From Thermoplasma volcanium GSS1 (GTDB lineage: Archaea > Thermoplasmatota > Thermoplasmata > Thermoplasmatales > Thermoplasmataceae), in contig NC_002689.2 in NCBI RefSeq assembly GCF_000011185.1, positions 62,001 through 126,000 of the forward strand: a stretch of 64,000 nt of DNA, in the 5' to 3' direction. Position 1 is the first letter of the stretch, and each line of letters starts with the position of its first letter. Shown piece by piece: positions 49,880 to 58,325 of the stretch. The notes under the pieces are model-generated. The model saw only the letters and a program-made list of their open reading frames with translations, ran no database searches and had not been told where the DNA came from. The position numbers and the translations under genes are program-made.

Positions 49880-50614
49880 TTATTCTAGATAACTCAATAT
49901 TATATCCCCCAACTCCGTTCTATATATTCTTGAATTATCATATGTAATAAAGCCCGAGTCTTTATACGATTTTAATTTATAATCGGCTAAATCAGAGTAT
50001 TCTCTGCTACTTGATGTTAATGCTGCTTTTATATTGTTTATTTCATCTTTAGGCAATTTAACAACGGGAACTTTTAGAAAATATAAATCATTCATATCTG
50101 GATAAAAAACATGGTCAAGTAAATCCTTATACTCTTTGTACTTATCTTTATAATTTTCATCGTCAAATTCTGATATTTTGTCTTTTATTTTTTCATATTC
50201 CTCATTATAACTAGTTACACTTTTATTTATGATATTATACACTTCATCAAATGAGAATATAGACGCATATACTGATAATATTATTGTTTCAATTTTTCTG
50301 CCGCCAGATGCATTTACTATAATCTTTTCTGTTCCAAATTGATATTTTTCTTTTTTCACTGTCTCTGATATTACTTTTATGAATTTTATCATGTCATTAT
50401 CTGACCTTATGTCATCAAAATCAAGTTTTTGCAAGTGCACATGGGCATGGAATTTATCTTCTAATGATGCTTTTGCCGCTAAAGTACCGGCCTTAACGTA
50501 TTTATTATCTGTATAAATCAAAATAACGTCGGATATCTCATCTTTTAAATACTCATACATTTCAGTAGCCACCATAGGCGAAGTACCCATTGGATTTATT
50601 AATAATGTTTTCAA
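49880..50614 (-). CDS. CARF-domain protein (ring-nuclease or regulator candidate)
   Basis: The 244-residue protein begins MKTLLINPMGTSPMVATEMY and has the second CARF motif VNASGGRKIETIILS (Lys107), the two loops that contact cyclic oligoadenylate. The middle is a Lys/Glu-rich helical region. The last 55 residues (SDLADYKLKSYKDSGFITYD onward) look like a small winged helix. No HEPN RxxxxH or PD-(D/E)xK motif is visible. It could be a ring nuclease that ends the signal or a transcription factor of the Csa3/Csx type. It is embedded in the operon between csm5 and cas1. Confidence 0.75.
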   Translation of the reverse strand: MKTLLINPMGTSPMVATEMYEYLKDEISDVILIYTDNKYVKAGTLAAKASLEDKFHAHVHLQKLDFDDIRSDNDMIKFIKVISETVKKEKYQFGTEKIIVNASGGRKIETIILSVYASIFSFDEVYNIINKSVTSYNEEYEKIKDKISEFDDENYKDKYKEYKDLLDHVFYPDMNDLYFLKVPVVKLPKDEINNIKAALTSSSREYSDLADYKLKSYKDSGFITYDNSRIYRTELGDIILSYLE

Positions 50615-51768
50615 TATATCACCTCTAAGACGCCAAATTTTTTATTATTTATCGTCCATGCTGTAGATGGCATTCTACCACTAAATTTTATTTTTTTATT
50701 ACTGATTTTTATAATATGTTCGGCTTTTTTGAATTGTTCATCATCAAGCGAGTTTATTATAGTTTTTTCCTCTATGCCACCACCGAACCCAATAAGCAAC
50801 ACTTCTTTGTCCGGATTATCATTATAGTGTTCTTTCTCTTTTTTCAAAATATCCCTATAATATTTACCCGAAATACAAAGCATTTTATTTATTATTTCAT
50901 TCTTTGTATGATCCGAGGCATCATTTATTTTTATGTCTATTAATTTATTAAAAACTTTTGAAATTGCATAGAATTGATTTTTATCACTTTTATAGATATT
51001 ATCGAAGGACCTACCAATTTTTATATTTCCAGTAAAAGTGCCACTATCTATGGAAATAGCATAAAAGGGTATGCCATTGCGTTTATTGTTACTTAATTTA
51101 ATTCTTTCAATTCTATATATTTTCAATGAATATTCCTTAGGATAAAAATCATCTACTTCAACAAATCTGAATACGTCATTTGAAATTTTCTTGGGCTCAT
51201 TCTGCCTCTTTTGATCTTCCTTGTAAAATATTGCCTCGTCTAAATCCCCGTAACTGTTGCCATTAAAATTATATGATTTTACTTTTTTATGGTCATCATA
51301 TGTAATATTAATCTTATTTTTCTTTATGTATTCATTTCTAATAGCATTTCTTATTGCTCCTTTTATTGTAGAACCTGGTATAAAGGGCACAAATGTCTTT
51401 TTATTATTAATAACTTCATAAGTGCCCATGGTTAACTTTACATCTTTGGCTTTGAGGAACTTATTATCATTGGAATTTATAACTTCATAAAATTCTTTAT
51501 CACCTTTTATTTCAGGCTCTATTTTATAATTTTCTGCATTAATATTATTATAAAAACGTTTTATTTCATTATATTTGCTGTATTCATCTTTGTCTGACGA
51601 TTTATAACTAAGGAAATATTCAGCCAATTGATCTATTTTTGGCTCGTTATCTATTAATTTGTCCATATCCAGCATATACAATGAATCTTTATTTATAATC
51701 ATATTTGTAACGTTTACATAATCGTTGCCTATTAATACCGGGGAGCTTACTTTAAGTTGAACCTCCAT
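50611..51768 (-). CDS. csm5: Csm5 (RAMP subunit of the type III-A effector)
   Basis: The 385-residue RAMP caps the backbone near the 3' end of the crRNA. It has VQLKVSSPVLIGNDY at the start, the glycine-rich FVPFIPGSTIKGAIRNAIRNEY loop and a C-terminal GFGGGIEEKTII-like stretch. Its order after csm4 and its single PGSxxKGxxR motif support the call. It overlaps the CARF gene by four bases. Confidence 0.88.
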   Translation of the reverse strand: MEVQLKVSSPVLIGNDYVNVTNMIINKDSLYMLDMDKLIDNEPKIDQLAEYFLSYKSSDKDEYSKYNEIKRFYNNINAENYKIEPEIKGDKEFYEVINSNDNKFLKAKDVKLTMGTYEVINNKKTFVPFIPGSTIKGAIRNAIRNEYIKKNKINITYDDHKKVKSYNFNGNSYGDLDEAIFYKEDQKRQNEPKKISNDVFRFVEVDDFYPKEYSLKIYRIERIKLSNNKRNGIPFYAISIDSGTFTGNIKIGRSFDNIYKSDKNQFYAISKVFNKLIDIKINDASDHTKNEIINKMLCISGKYYRDILKKEKEHYNDNPDKEVLLIGFGGGIEEKTIINSLDDEQFKKAEHIIKISNKKIKFSGRMPSTAWTINNKKFGVLEVIY

Positions 51769-52671
51769 TTATAACACCTTCGTAATAACTGGGTTAAATG
51801 GTATTATGCCGTTATTTTCAATAAATGATACGCCTTTTACGTCGCCTTTTAAATAGAATATAGATCCTGGAGCAAAATATCTGAAGGGGCCAATGGGATT
51901 TCCGTTTATGTTTTTGCCCTGTAGTGTTTTAATATTGTACCTTGATCTTTCAAAGTCTATGTTTTTGATATAATCATTATCTGGTATAAAAGATGACAAT
52001 AAAATGTAAATTCCTTCTCCATTAAAACCCTCATTAAAATTATCGTTTATTTTTTCTATGTAAACTTCACCTTTGCCTGTGCTTCTCCTTCCTGAAAGCC
52101 CGAAATCATTAAGCAGATTTATTGTGGCCTCTATGTTTTTATCAGAATTTCGGGCATAAAAACAGCTTTCATCATAAATAAACAATTCCTTAGTGAATAT
52201 ATCATTGTATTTATATTTATTATCTTTAATTTCCGGAGTTTGAAAAATATTTATTCCCGGCTCTGAAATTAGTATCTTATGTGGCTTGCCTTTATTATCT
52301 CCATTTCCTTCGTGTTTTATCTTGCTATAATTTACACCCTGGTATCCTGTTTCCTTAAAAGCCTCAACGATTGAACTGAGTTCATCAATATCTATGAATT
52401 CTGATCTCTTTTTCCTGTTTTTTATCGATTCTGTATTATTAACGTCTATTAAAGCGTTTATAGGCGGAAATGGATAATACACCTTATTTTTATATAGCAA
52501 CAGATCCGAAACTGATACATATGAATCTTTTACCTTATTTATTAAATCATCTATTTTATCAGGATACAAAGTGTTATAAGCATAAATTATGGCCCTGGAA
52601 ATCTTTATTGAATCCACATACGACGATGAGGATTTAAATGAGATTTTAAACAGGCTCATTTTAATTTTCAC
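51769..52671 (-). CDS. csm4: Csm4 (RAMP subunit binding the crRNA 5' handle)
   Basis: The 300-residue protein starts MKIKMSLFKISFKSSSSYVDS and has the RAMP glycine-rich loop LLNDFGLSGRRSTGKGEVYI near residue 200. It ends in a Gly/Pro-rich strand segment. Position between csm5 and csm3 and the overlap of 11 bases with csm3 fit the III-A order. It should bridge Cas10 and the Csm3 filament. Confidence 0.87.
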   Translation of the reverse strand: MKIKMSLFKISFKSSSSYVDSIKISRAIIYAYNTLYPDKIDDLINKVKDSYVSVSDLLLYKNKVYYPFPPINALIDVNNTESIKNRKKRSEFIDIDELSSIVEAFKETGYQGVNYSKIKHEGNGDNKGKPHKILISEPGINIFQTPEIKDNKYKYNDIFTKELFIYDESCFYARNSDKNIEATINLLNDFGLSGRRSTGKGEVYIEKINDNFNEGFNGEGIYILLSSFIPDNDYIKNIDFERSRYNIKTLQGKNINGNPIGPFRYFAPGSIFYLKGDVKGVSFIENNGIIPFNPVITKVL

Positions 52672-53350
52672 TACCGTTACTTGTATTATCTTTTATGTTT
52701 TCTTCGTATTTATCAATACCTTTTTTTATAGGTTCACCTAGTGTGATTTTAACACTGCCATAACCTCTTGTACCGTTGCCACCTAAGTAAGAATCTTCAA
52801 GTAGCGATATCCCTGTTTTCAAGCATTTTATCATCTCTTCTTCATTATCGCCTTCATATATTGATAATATTATTTTGCCTTTAAATTTTGTACCTCTCCT
52901 TACCCTCTCTATAAATCTTGGAGTTGCCTTTGATTCAATTGGATCTATTTTATTTTCGCTTTTTATTTCGATTACATTTCTGGCATCTTCAGCGCTTTTT
53001 ATGTGCCCATCGTCAAGGAATGCGTCCCTAATAATAAGCCTTGTGAGCCTTTTAATACCTTCGCCGGCGTTAGGATAATAACCAAACATTTTAGAAACGA
53101 TGTCATCACCGTTTTTGCCTTTATAATCAACATTTTCTAACAATGACCTGATTTTACCCTTTATGCTGCTGCCAGGTATGTAAGGCAAATCACACGGTTC
53201 AACATTATTTATTAAATATTTAGTTGTTATGACAGGGCTATCGGTGCCACCAATCTTCAATTCTTCATTTGATCCGCCTATATGCAAACCGGTTAAGACT
53301 TCTATCTCCATATTGTATATTATATTGTATTTCCATTTGCTATCACTCAT
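52661..53350 (-). CDS. csm3: Csm3 (backbone RNase subunit)
   Basis: I start at the internal ATG 53350 (MSDSKWKYNIIYNMEIEVLTG), giving 229 residues. The frame also runs 11 codons further up to 53383 into csm2. The segment LHIGGSNEELKIGGTDSPVI carries the conserved catalytic Asp (Asp37) that cuts the target RNA at six-base steps. PYIPGSSIKGKIRSLLE is the crRNA-binding loop, and GGNGTRGYGSVKI is the C-terminal glycine-rich loop. Confidence 0.95.
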   Translation of the reverse strand: MSDSKWKYNIIYNMEIEVLTGLHIGGSNEELKIGGTDSPVITTKYLINNVEPCDLPYIPGSSIKGKIRSLLENVDYKGKNGDDIVSKMFGYYPNAGEGIKRLTRLIIRDAFLDDGHIKSAEDARNVIEIKSENKIDPIESKATPRFIERVRRGTKFKGKIILSIYEGDNEEEMIKCLKTGISLLEDSYLGGNGTRGYGSVKITLGEPIKKGIDKYEENIKDNTSNGSEN

Positions 53351-53825
53351 TTCTGTCACTCCTTGATTTTTTACTATATGCAACTATTGCCTGAAAAACA
53401 TTCAAAAATCTATTGAATGCATTCTCAAAATCTTCAGTCTTATTAAGCTTATCAATAGAATCCTCTAAAAATTTTACAAACGGGCTATCACTACTAATAA
53501 CTTTTCTTTGAATTGCATAGTATATTTGTGGCATCATCATTGCAAGCTTTATCTTTGCCTTTTTTTCATCCTTACTATTTATTTTTATGGTGTAATCATA
53601 AAACTTTCTTATCTGATTTTGTGTTGTTTCACTGTTTTGATTCCTACTTATATTACAAGCAATTTCATATATCACTCCATTCATTTTAAATAGTTTATAA
53701 ACTCTTTCTTCTGAATCCTCTCCCTTATTCATAATGTAATCCATGATCTCCTGAACTTCTTTGTCTCTCACTTGCTTTCCCATATCATTCTCTTTACGAT
53801 ATTTATTTCTATCCGAATTCATCAT
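53343..53825 (-). CDS. csm2: Csm2 (small helical subunit)
   Basis: The 160-residue, helical and Lys-rich protein has the TTQNQIRKFYDYT motif typical of the Csm2 helix that contacts the crRNA-target duplex. It ends with FNRFLNVFQAIVAY. It lies two bases after csm1 and overlaps csm3. ATG choices at 53825 and 53822, followed by a third 14 codons in, cannot be separated. Confidence 0.85.
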   Translation of the reverse strand: MMNSDRNKYRKENDMGKQVRDKEVQEIMDYIMNKGEDSEERVYKLFKMNGVIYEIACNISRNQNSETTQNQIRKFYDYTIKINSKDEKKAKIKLAMMMPQIYYAIQRKVISSDSPFVKFLEDSIDKLNKTEDFENAFNRFLNVFQAIVAYSKKSRSDRNE

Positions 53826-53827
53826 TC

Positions 53828-56155
53828 TTACTCACCACTTCTAATTTTTATTACTATATATGAACTTAAATAATTCATGTATTTCCAATTTTCGTAATCT
53901 TTCTCACACAATCTGTTTATTAATTCCTTTTTTTCATTCTCATCCTTGGACTTGTAATTCCTGCTTATATAGTAATACAACATTGGGCACGGAATTGTAA
54001 CACTACCACTGGCAATTTTATCTGTTATTTCTGTTCCTTTTTCTATTCTCTTATTGTAGGCCTTTCCAAGGTTATTTAGAAAATAGGGAAAACCTTTCCC
54101 AAGTTTGTTTTTATTAGGCTCTTCGTTATTATATGCTTTTTTATATATATATTCTCCAATTTCATTCATTTTATCGTAAGTGTCCCAGCCCATAGTTGTA
54201 TCAAATATTCTAATGCTGTTTTTCTCTGTTCTATTTTCTTTTGCTTTTTTAAGGTTTTCTTCAGCAATAAGTACTGCGCGCCTCAATGGGAATTTTGGTG
54301 ATACTACAGTTACACCAGCGGATATGTTTATCTTCTTACAAAAATACTTATTAAATTCGTTATGAAAATCAGAGATGAATTTTATTAATTTATTAATTTC
54401 ACCAACGGCAGTAACATCATCACCACCTGAGTATACAATATAGATATCCTTGTTTTGCTGTGCAATTTCATCTAATTTTACAGAAAAGAAATATTCAAAC
54501 TCGAATGTTAATGATGCTAATTTGCTTATTGTTGTCCTTTTTAATCCAGCAGCTACTATTAAGCCCATATCGTCTACATCGGCCTTCAGTACTCCAAGCA
54601 TTTTATGTTCTGATTCATCTTTAAAGTAATCACTAAACGGCTTTATGCTGCGTACATCATCATATAAAGGAACGTATTTAGCCTGTAATATAAACCTCCA
54701 ATTATTATAATTAGAATCAATATTATTGTAATCATAGATCTTTATAACTTCTTTTTCTTCATGATCAGAAAAATAATATTTAATATATTTATTTCCGTAG
54801 TGGAATAAGATTATATTTTTTCTGTTATCTGCATTATAACTATTATCAATATCTGTAATAATATTGCTGTATTTATACAAAGAACTACCTATATTTTCCT
54901 CTTCAAGGCAACCTATGCATTTAGCATTATCATAAATACTGTCCATCCCACAGCTTTCACACATATTTGTAATAGAATGCCCAAATTTTACATCCCTTTC
55001 TATTGCATTGTCGGAAAATATTTCAGACATCTTCATTCTTTTTGCCTTATCTATATTGTTGTATAAACACTGCATTTTAACTTTAAAATTATCGTTTTCG
55101 CCTTCAAGCTCCAAATTTCTATTAACTGCTAGGGTTGTAAAATCATCAAGTGATGCAGTAACCCATGCTATATTTGCTGTTATGCCACGTTTTTTTTCAA
55201 TTAAGCCTAAGTCTATATTCTTTTTTATATCCTCCAATTTTTTTATATTCTCTTCATTATTGTCCATTAATAGCAAAAACCCATCGGACTTTTCCCATAC
55301 AACATTAAACCTGTATAAATTAAATTCATTAATTATATATGATTCAATGGAATCTGTAAACAGCTTTATCATGAAGCTTCTGCCCTTCAACCTTTTTGTG
55401 CCCTTTTCATCTGCAGCTTCAGATTTGTAATGTCTAAATATGTAATCCTGTATGCCTGATAAATTGCACATTAATAGTATAAAGAACGGATTTTTATCAT
55501 CGTCGGAAATTTCAATATCACTTGATTTTAAATTCCTGTATAAAGATAGAGCTATTGCAGCAGTTAGTTTTAAGTGATGGTAAAGTGGTATATCAGGTTT
55601 TGAATAATAAAACGCCGATGGTATAGCTACAGTATCTTTATATAAAATACTATTTAATGTATTGAAAAATTTATATTTATCAGGTTCATTAAAGTTTAAT
55701 TTATCAATATCTGCCTTAACTTTATTGTATAAATATTTATAGCCGGAATTTGCTGCTTTATTTTCCTGATCATCAAGAGTTTTTAATTCATATGTACAAT
55801 TGGTATCTTTCATATCTTTTATCTGTATTTCGTTTGATATTTTGTGTAGCTTTATATCCCTATATTCACCTAGATCCCTATCTTCCCTATCATGTGCAGC
55901 TGATTTTCTGTCCGCAATCTGCAATATCTTAAGAAGTTTCTTGTCTCTGCCATCAAGTTCTGTTTTATCCGGATCATGGTGGTGGTGTTTAACTAAATTC
56001 GCTATTCTTTCCATATCTTTATTACTATATTTTATTTCTTTAATAAATTGATATCCTAGATCGGCATGTTTTTCAGATAATTTATATCTTTGCTGTATTT
56101 TTCCTATATCGTGCAATATCGACGCTGTTATCAATACAAATTCATCATTGTCCAT
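53828..56155 (-). CDS. csm1: Cas10/Csm1, large subunit with HD nuclease and cyclase domains
   Basis: The 775-residue protein has an N-terminal HD domain (His15-Asp16, SILHDIGKIQ; further HHHHDPDKT), a first Palm domain, and a zinc site (Cys399, 402, 413, 416). Its second Palm has the cyclase motif GGDD at residues 577-580 (IVYSGGDDVTAVG). Both the ssDNase and the cyclic-oligoadenylate activities should therefore be intact. Signal receptors are encoded in the same locus: csx1 and the CARF gene. It overlaps cas6 by 11 bases. Confidence 0.96.
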   Translation of the reverse strand: MDNDEFVLITASILHDIGKIQQRYKLSEKHADLGYQFIKEIKYSNKDMERIANLVKHHHHDPDKTELDGRDKKLLKILQIADRKSAAHDREDRDLGEYRDIKLHKISNEIQIKDMKDTNCTYELKTLDDQENKAANSGYKYLYNKVKADIDKLNFNEPDKYKFFNTLNSILYKDTVAIPSAFYYSKPDIPLYHHLKLTAAIALSLYRNLKSSDIEISDDDKNPFFILLMCNLSGIQDYIFRHYKSEAADEKGTKRLKGRSFMIKLFTDSIESYIINEFNLYRFNVVWEKSDGFLLLMDNNEENIKKLEDIKKNIDLGLIEKKRGITANIAWVTASLDDFTTLAVNRNLELEGENDNFKVKMQCLYNNIDKAKRMKMSEIFSDNAIERDVKFGHSITNMCESCGMDSIYDNAKCIGCLEEENIGSSLYKYSNIITDIDNSYNADNRKNIILFHYGNKYIKYYFSDHEEKEVIKIYDYNNIDSNYNNWRFILQAKYVPLYDDVRSIKPFSDYFKDESEHKMLGVLKADVDDMGLIVAAGLKRTTISKLASLTFEFEYFFSVKLDEIAQQNKDIYIVYSGGDDVTAVGEINKLIKFISDFHNEFNKYFCKKINISAGVTVVSPKFPLRRAVLIAEENLKKAKENRTEKNSIRIFDTTMGWDTYDKMNEIGEYIYKKAYNNEEPNKNKLGKGFPYFLNNLGKAYNKRIEKGTEITDKIASGSVTIPCPMLYYYISRNYKSKDENEKKELINRLCEKDYENWKYMNYLSSYIVIKIRSGE

Positions 56156-56858
56156 AGTTTCTCACCGGATTTAGAAAGCCAAAGCCCAAACTGTTCTTTT
56201 CACCTATGCCGGCATCCATAATAAAATTGTAAAATTTAATCTCGTCTCTGTTTAACTTATTTAAATGGAGATTGTACCATGTTGTGCCTATGATATTAAA
56301 TGATGTCTTTCCTTTCCTTAATAATAATGCAACTTCTCTATGGAATTTTAATTTATCAAAAATTAAATGGTTAATATTAATATTTTCATGATAATATAAA
56401 TTAAATTTCTTTATAGCATTCTCTTTTAATCTACGTAAAAAGAATGCAATGCTGTCATCTTTTATTGAGAAATATTTATTTTTTTTATTGTCTAAATATA
56501 AAACAACAGGGCTTCCTGTAATAAAATCCTTTGATATATTTATATCAAATTCTTTTATTTCTGCGATGTGAAATTTATAACCTGACAAATAAAAAATTTT
56601 ATTTTTATCAAGTATATTATAGATATTTTTTATGATATTACTATCGGGGCTTGATATAATGAAATTAAATAAAAAATCTTTTTTTAAAATATTACTAGGA
56701 AATATATCGCTGAAACAGAAAAATCTAATTTTATTGCCTGCATGGATTTCTGTCATGCCGGCATCAAGCAATGCTGAATAAATCATCCCTTGAATATCGT
56801 ACTTATTAAATTCGTAATTTTCATCATCTTTGGTATAAAAGGTTACTTTCAACCTCAT
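56145..56858 (-). CDS. cas6: Cas6 CRISPR RNA endonuclease
   Basis: The 237-residue protein starts with an RAMP-like strand (MRLKVTFYTKDDENYEF) and ends with the Cas6 glycine-rich loop GIGEKNSLGFGFLNPV. A histidine in MTEIHAGNKIRFFCFSD and neighbouring residues are candidates for the catalytic site. It should cut the array transcript within the repeat to release crRNAs with an eight-base 5' handle. It is the first gene of the operon, with the promoter in 56859-57104. Confidence 0.93.
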   Translation of the reverse strand: MRLKVTFYTKDDENYEFNKYDIQGMIYSALLDAGMTEIHAGNKIRFFCFSDIFPSNILKKDFLFNFIISSPDSNIIKNIYNILDKNKIFYLSGYKFHIAEIKEFDINISKDFITGSPVVLYLDNKKNKYFSIKDDSIAFFLRRLKENAIKKFNLYYHENININHLIFDKLKFHREVALLLRKGKTSFNIIGTTWYNLHLNKLNRDEIKFYNFIMDAGIGEKNSLGFGFLNPVRNYGQ

Positions 56859-57104
56859 TTATAAAATATAATCATATTTTATACTTAAATTTTTCTTTTC
56901 TATACTCCTCGAATATTTTTAATTTTTCCCATTAATATTTATATTGTTATTCTATTAACGGCTAAAGTCTTACATTTTATATCTGAATTTTATTAAATTG
57001 CCTCACAAAGTTTGTGGAAGCTAATATTTATATAAAAATTTATTCAAATTACACGCACATAAAATTATTAATAAAATTTATTTGCATTAACACATTATAT
57101 TTTT
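56859..57104. promoter_or_regulatory. Divergent promoter region of the cas operon and csx1
   Basis: These 246 bases are very AT-rich with several TATA-like boxes (for example ATTTATATAAAAATT at about 57026-57040). No coding frame is convincing. The csx1 ATG follows a T run without a ribosome site, so its mRNA may be leaderless. Confidence 0.45.
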
Positions 57105-58325
57105 ATGAAATCTATTTTTATTTCATTATGGGGAAATCCTGAAAGATGGAACGTAACTAGGTACTCTTTTAACTCAAAAACATGTGAAAGTATAACAAGT
57201 TCAAGGGTAATATATGAAAATTTTAAAACGGATTATTGTATAATATACATACCAAATTCGATATATCCCGGCATATACAAAGATGATACATATTTATCCC
57301 AATATCAAGATCTTATTAATAGTAAACTATGTGAATTTCTAAACAGCAAAGATACTGAAAGTGCTGAATTTTATAAGAATAGCAATAAAATAATATTTCC
57401 ATCGAAGGGATCCTTTACAGCAGATAATAAGAACTATATATTTGATTTTGATATAAATTATATTTACTCATATTTTTATAGAAGCATTTTAAACTATTTA
57501 GAATCTGTTGATAAAATAAATAAGATAATAGTAGATATAACACATGGGATTAATTTTCTTGAATTTATATTTCTTGAATCATTAATGTATGCTTTACGTG
57601 TATATGCATTATCAAATAAAATAGATGTAAATATTGAATATTATAATTCTGATCCATATAGTAATTTTGCTATATTGAATATTTATAAAATTAAAAGCAT
57701 TGAAATAGAATATAAGAACGTTTTATCTATAATATCCAGAGATTTTATCAATATGTACAGGCACAATAAAAAAGATATTAAAGATTATTTTAAATTAAAC
57801 TTCAATGAAGATTTATCGGACTATATTAAAGCATGCTCAATCATGGCACAATCTGTAACAGTACCGTATCTTATGTATTTGATAATAAACATATACAAAA
57901 AAATATATGAAATCGGTAGTGGTGGATTAGAAGTTCATTTAAACATAGAGGATAATAAAATAAGGCAGACGTTTGACAATAAGATCAATGTCAATATTGA
58001 AACTCTTGCATTTTTGGATACATTAATAAAAATTAACTCATCCATAAAATACGATAATGGTTTTAAAATACCTGACATATACACATTTACGGATAATTTC
58101 TTTTCCAGAGAATCATATAATATTTTTATAAAAAATGAGTTAAGAAAAATTAAAAGTAAAAAAGAGCATTATGATTTTGATATAGGAAATTTTTCAAGAA
58201 ATTTTAAAGCATATGCAGGTTTGCTAGATGGATTATATGTTCTTAAAGATAACTCCATAGATTTTAAAACGTTCCATTTTCAAAATCAGAAGATAGATCT
58301 AAATTGGATAGTTAAAAATATTTAA
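57105..58325 (+). CDS. csx1: Csx1 (CARF-HEPN protein of the MJ1666 type), catalytic His replaced
   Basis: The 406-residue protein opens with FISLWGNPERWNVTRYSF and has the CARF motif VDITHGINFLEFIFLESLMY (about residues 144-163), both typical of Csx1. The C-terminal HEPN domain carries the expected block as NFSRNFKAYAGLLDG: Arg365 is kept, but the position of the catalytic His is Tyr370. Csx1 normally degrades RNA when it binds cyclic oligoadenylate from Cas10. This copy may be altered or inactive as an RNase. It diverges from the cas operon. Base composition is as AT-rich as the rest of the locus. Confidence 0.88.
   Translation: MKSIFISLWGNPERWNVTRYSFNSKTCESITSSRVIYENFKTDYCIIYIPNSIYPGIYKDDTYLSQYQDLINSKLCEFLNSKDTESAEFYKNSNKIIFPSKGSFTADNKNYIFDFDINYIYSYFYRSILNYLESVDKINKIIVDITHGINFLEFIFLESLMYALRVYALSNKIDVNIEYYNSDPYSNFAILNIYKIKSIEIEYKNVLSIISRDFINMYRHNKKDIKDYFKLNFNEDLSDYIKACSIMAQSVTVPYLMYLIINIYKKIYEIGSGGLEVHLNIEDNKIRQTFDNKINVNIETLAFLDTLIKINSSIKYDNGFKIPDIYTFTDNFFSRESYNIFIKNELRKIKSKKEHYDFDIGNFSRNFKAYAGLLDGLYVLKDNSIDFKTFHFQNQKIDLNWIVKNI

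Noticed and set aside
57105-58325. Naming the CARF-HEPN gene csm6
   Set aside because: The opening WGNPERW and the DITHGIN motif belong to the Csx1 (MJ1666) branch rather than to Csm6 of type III-A bacteria.
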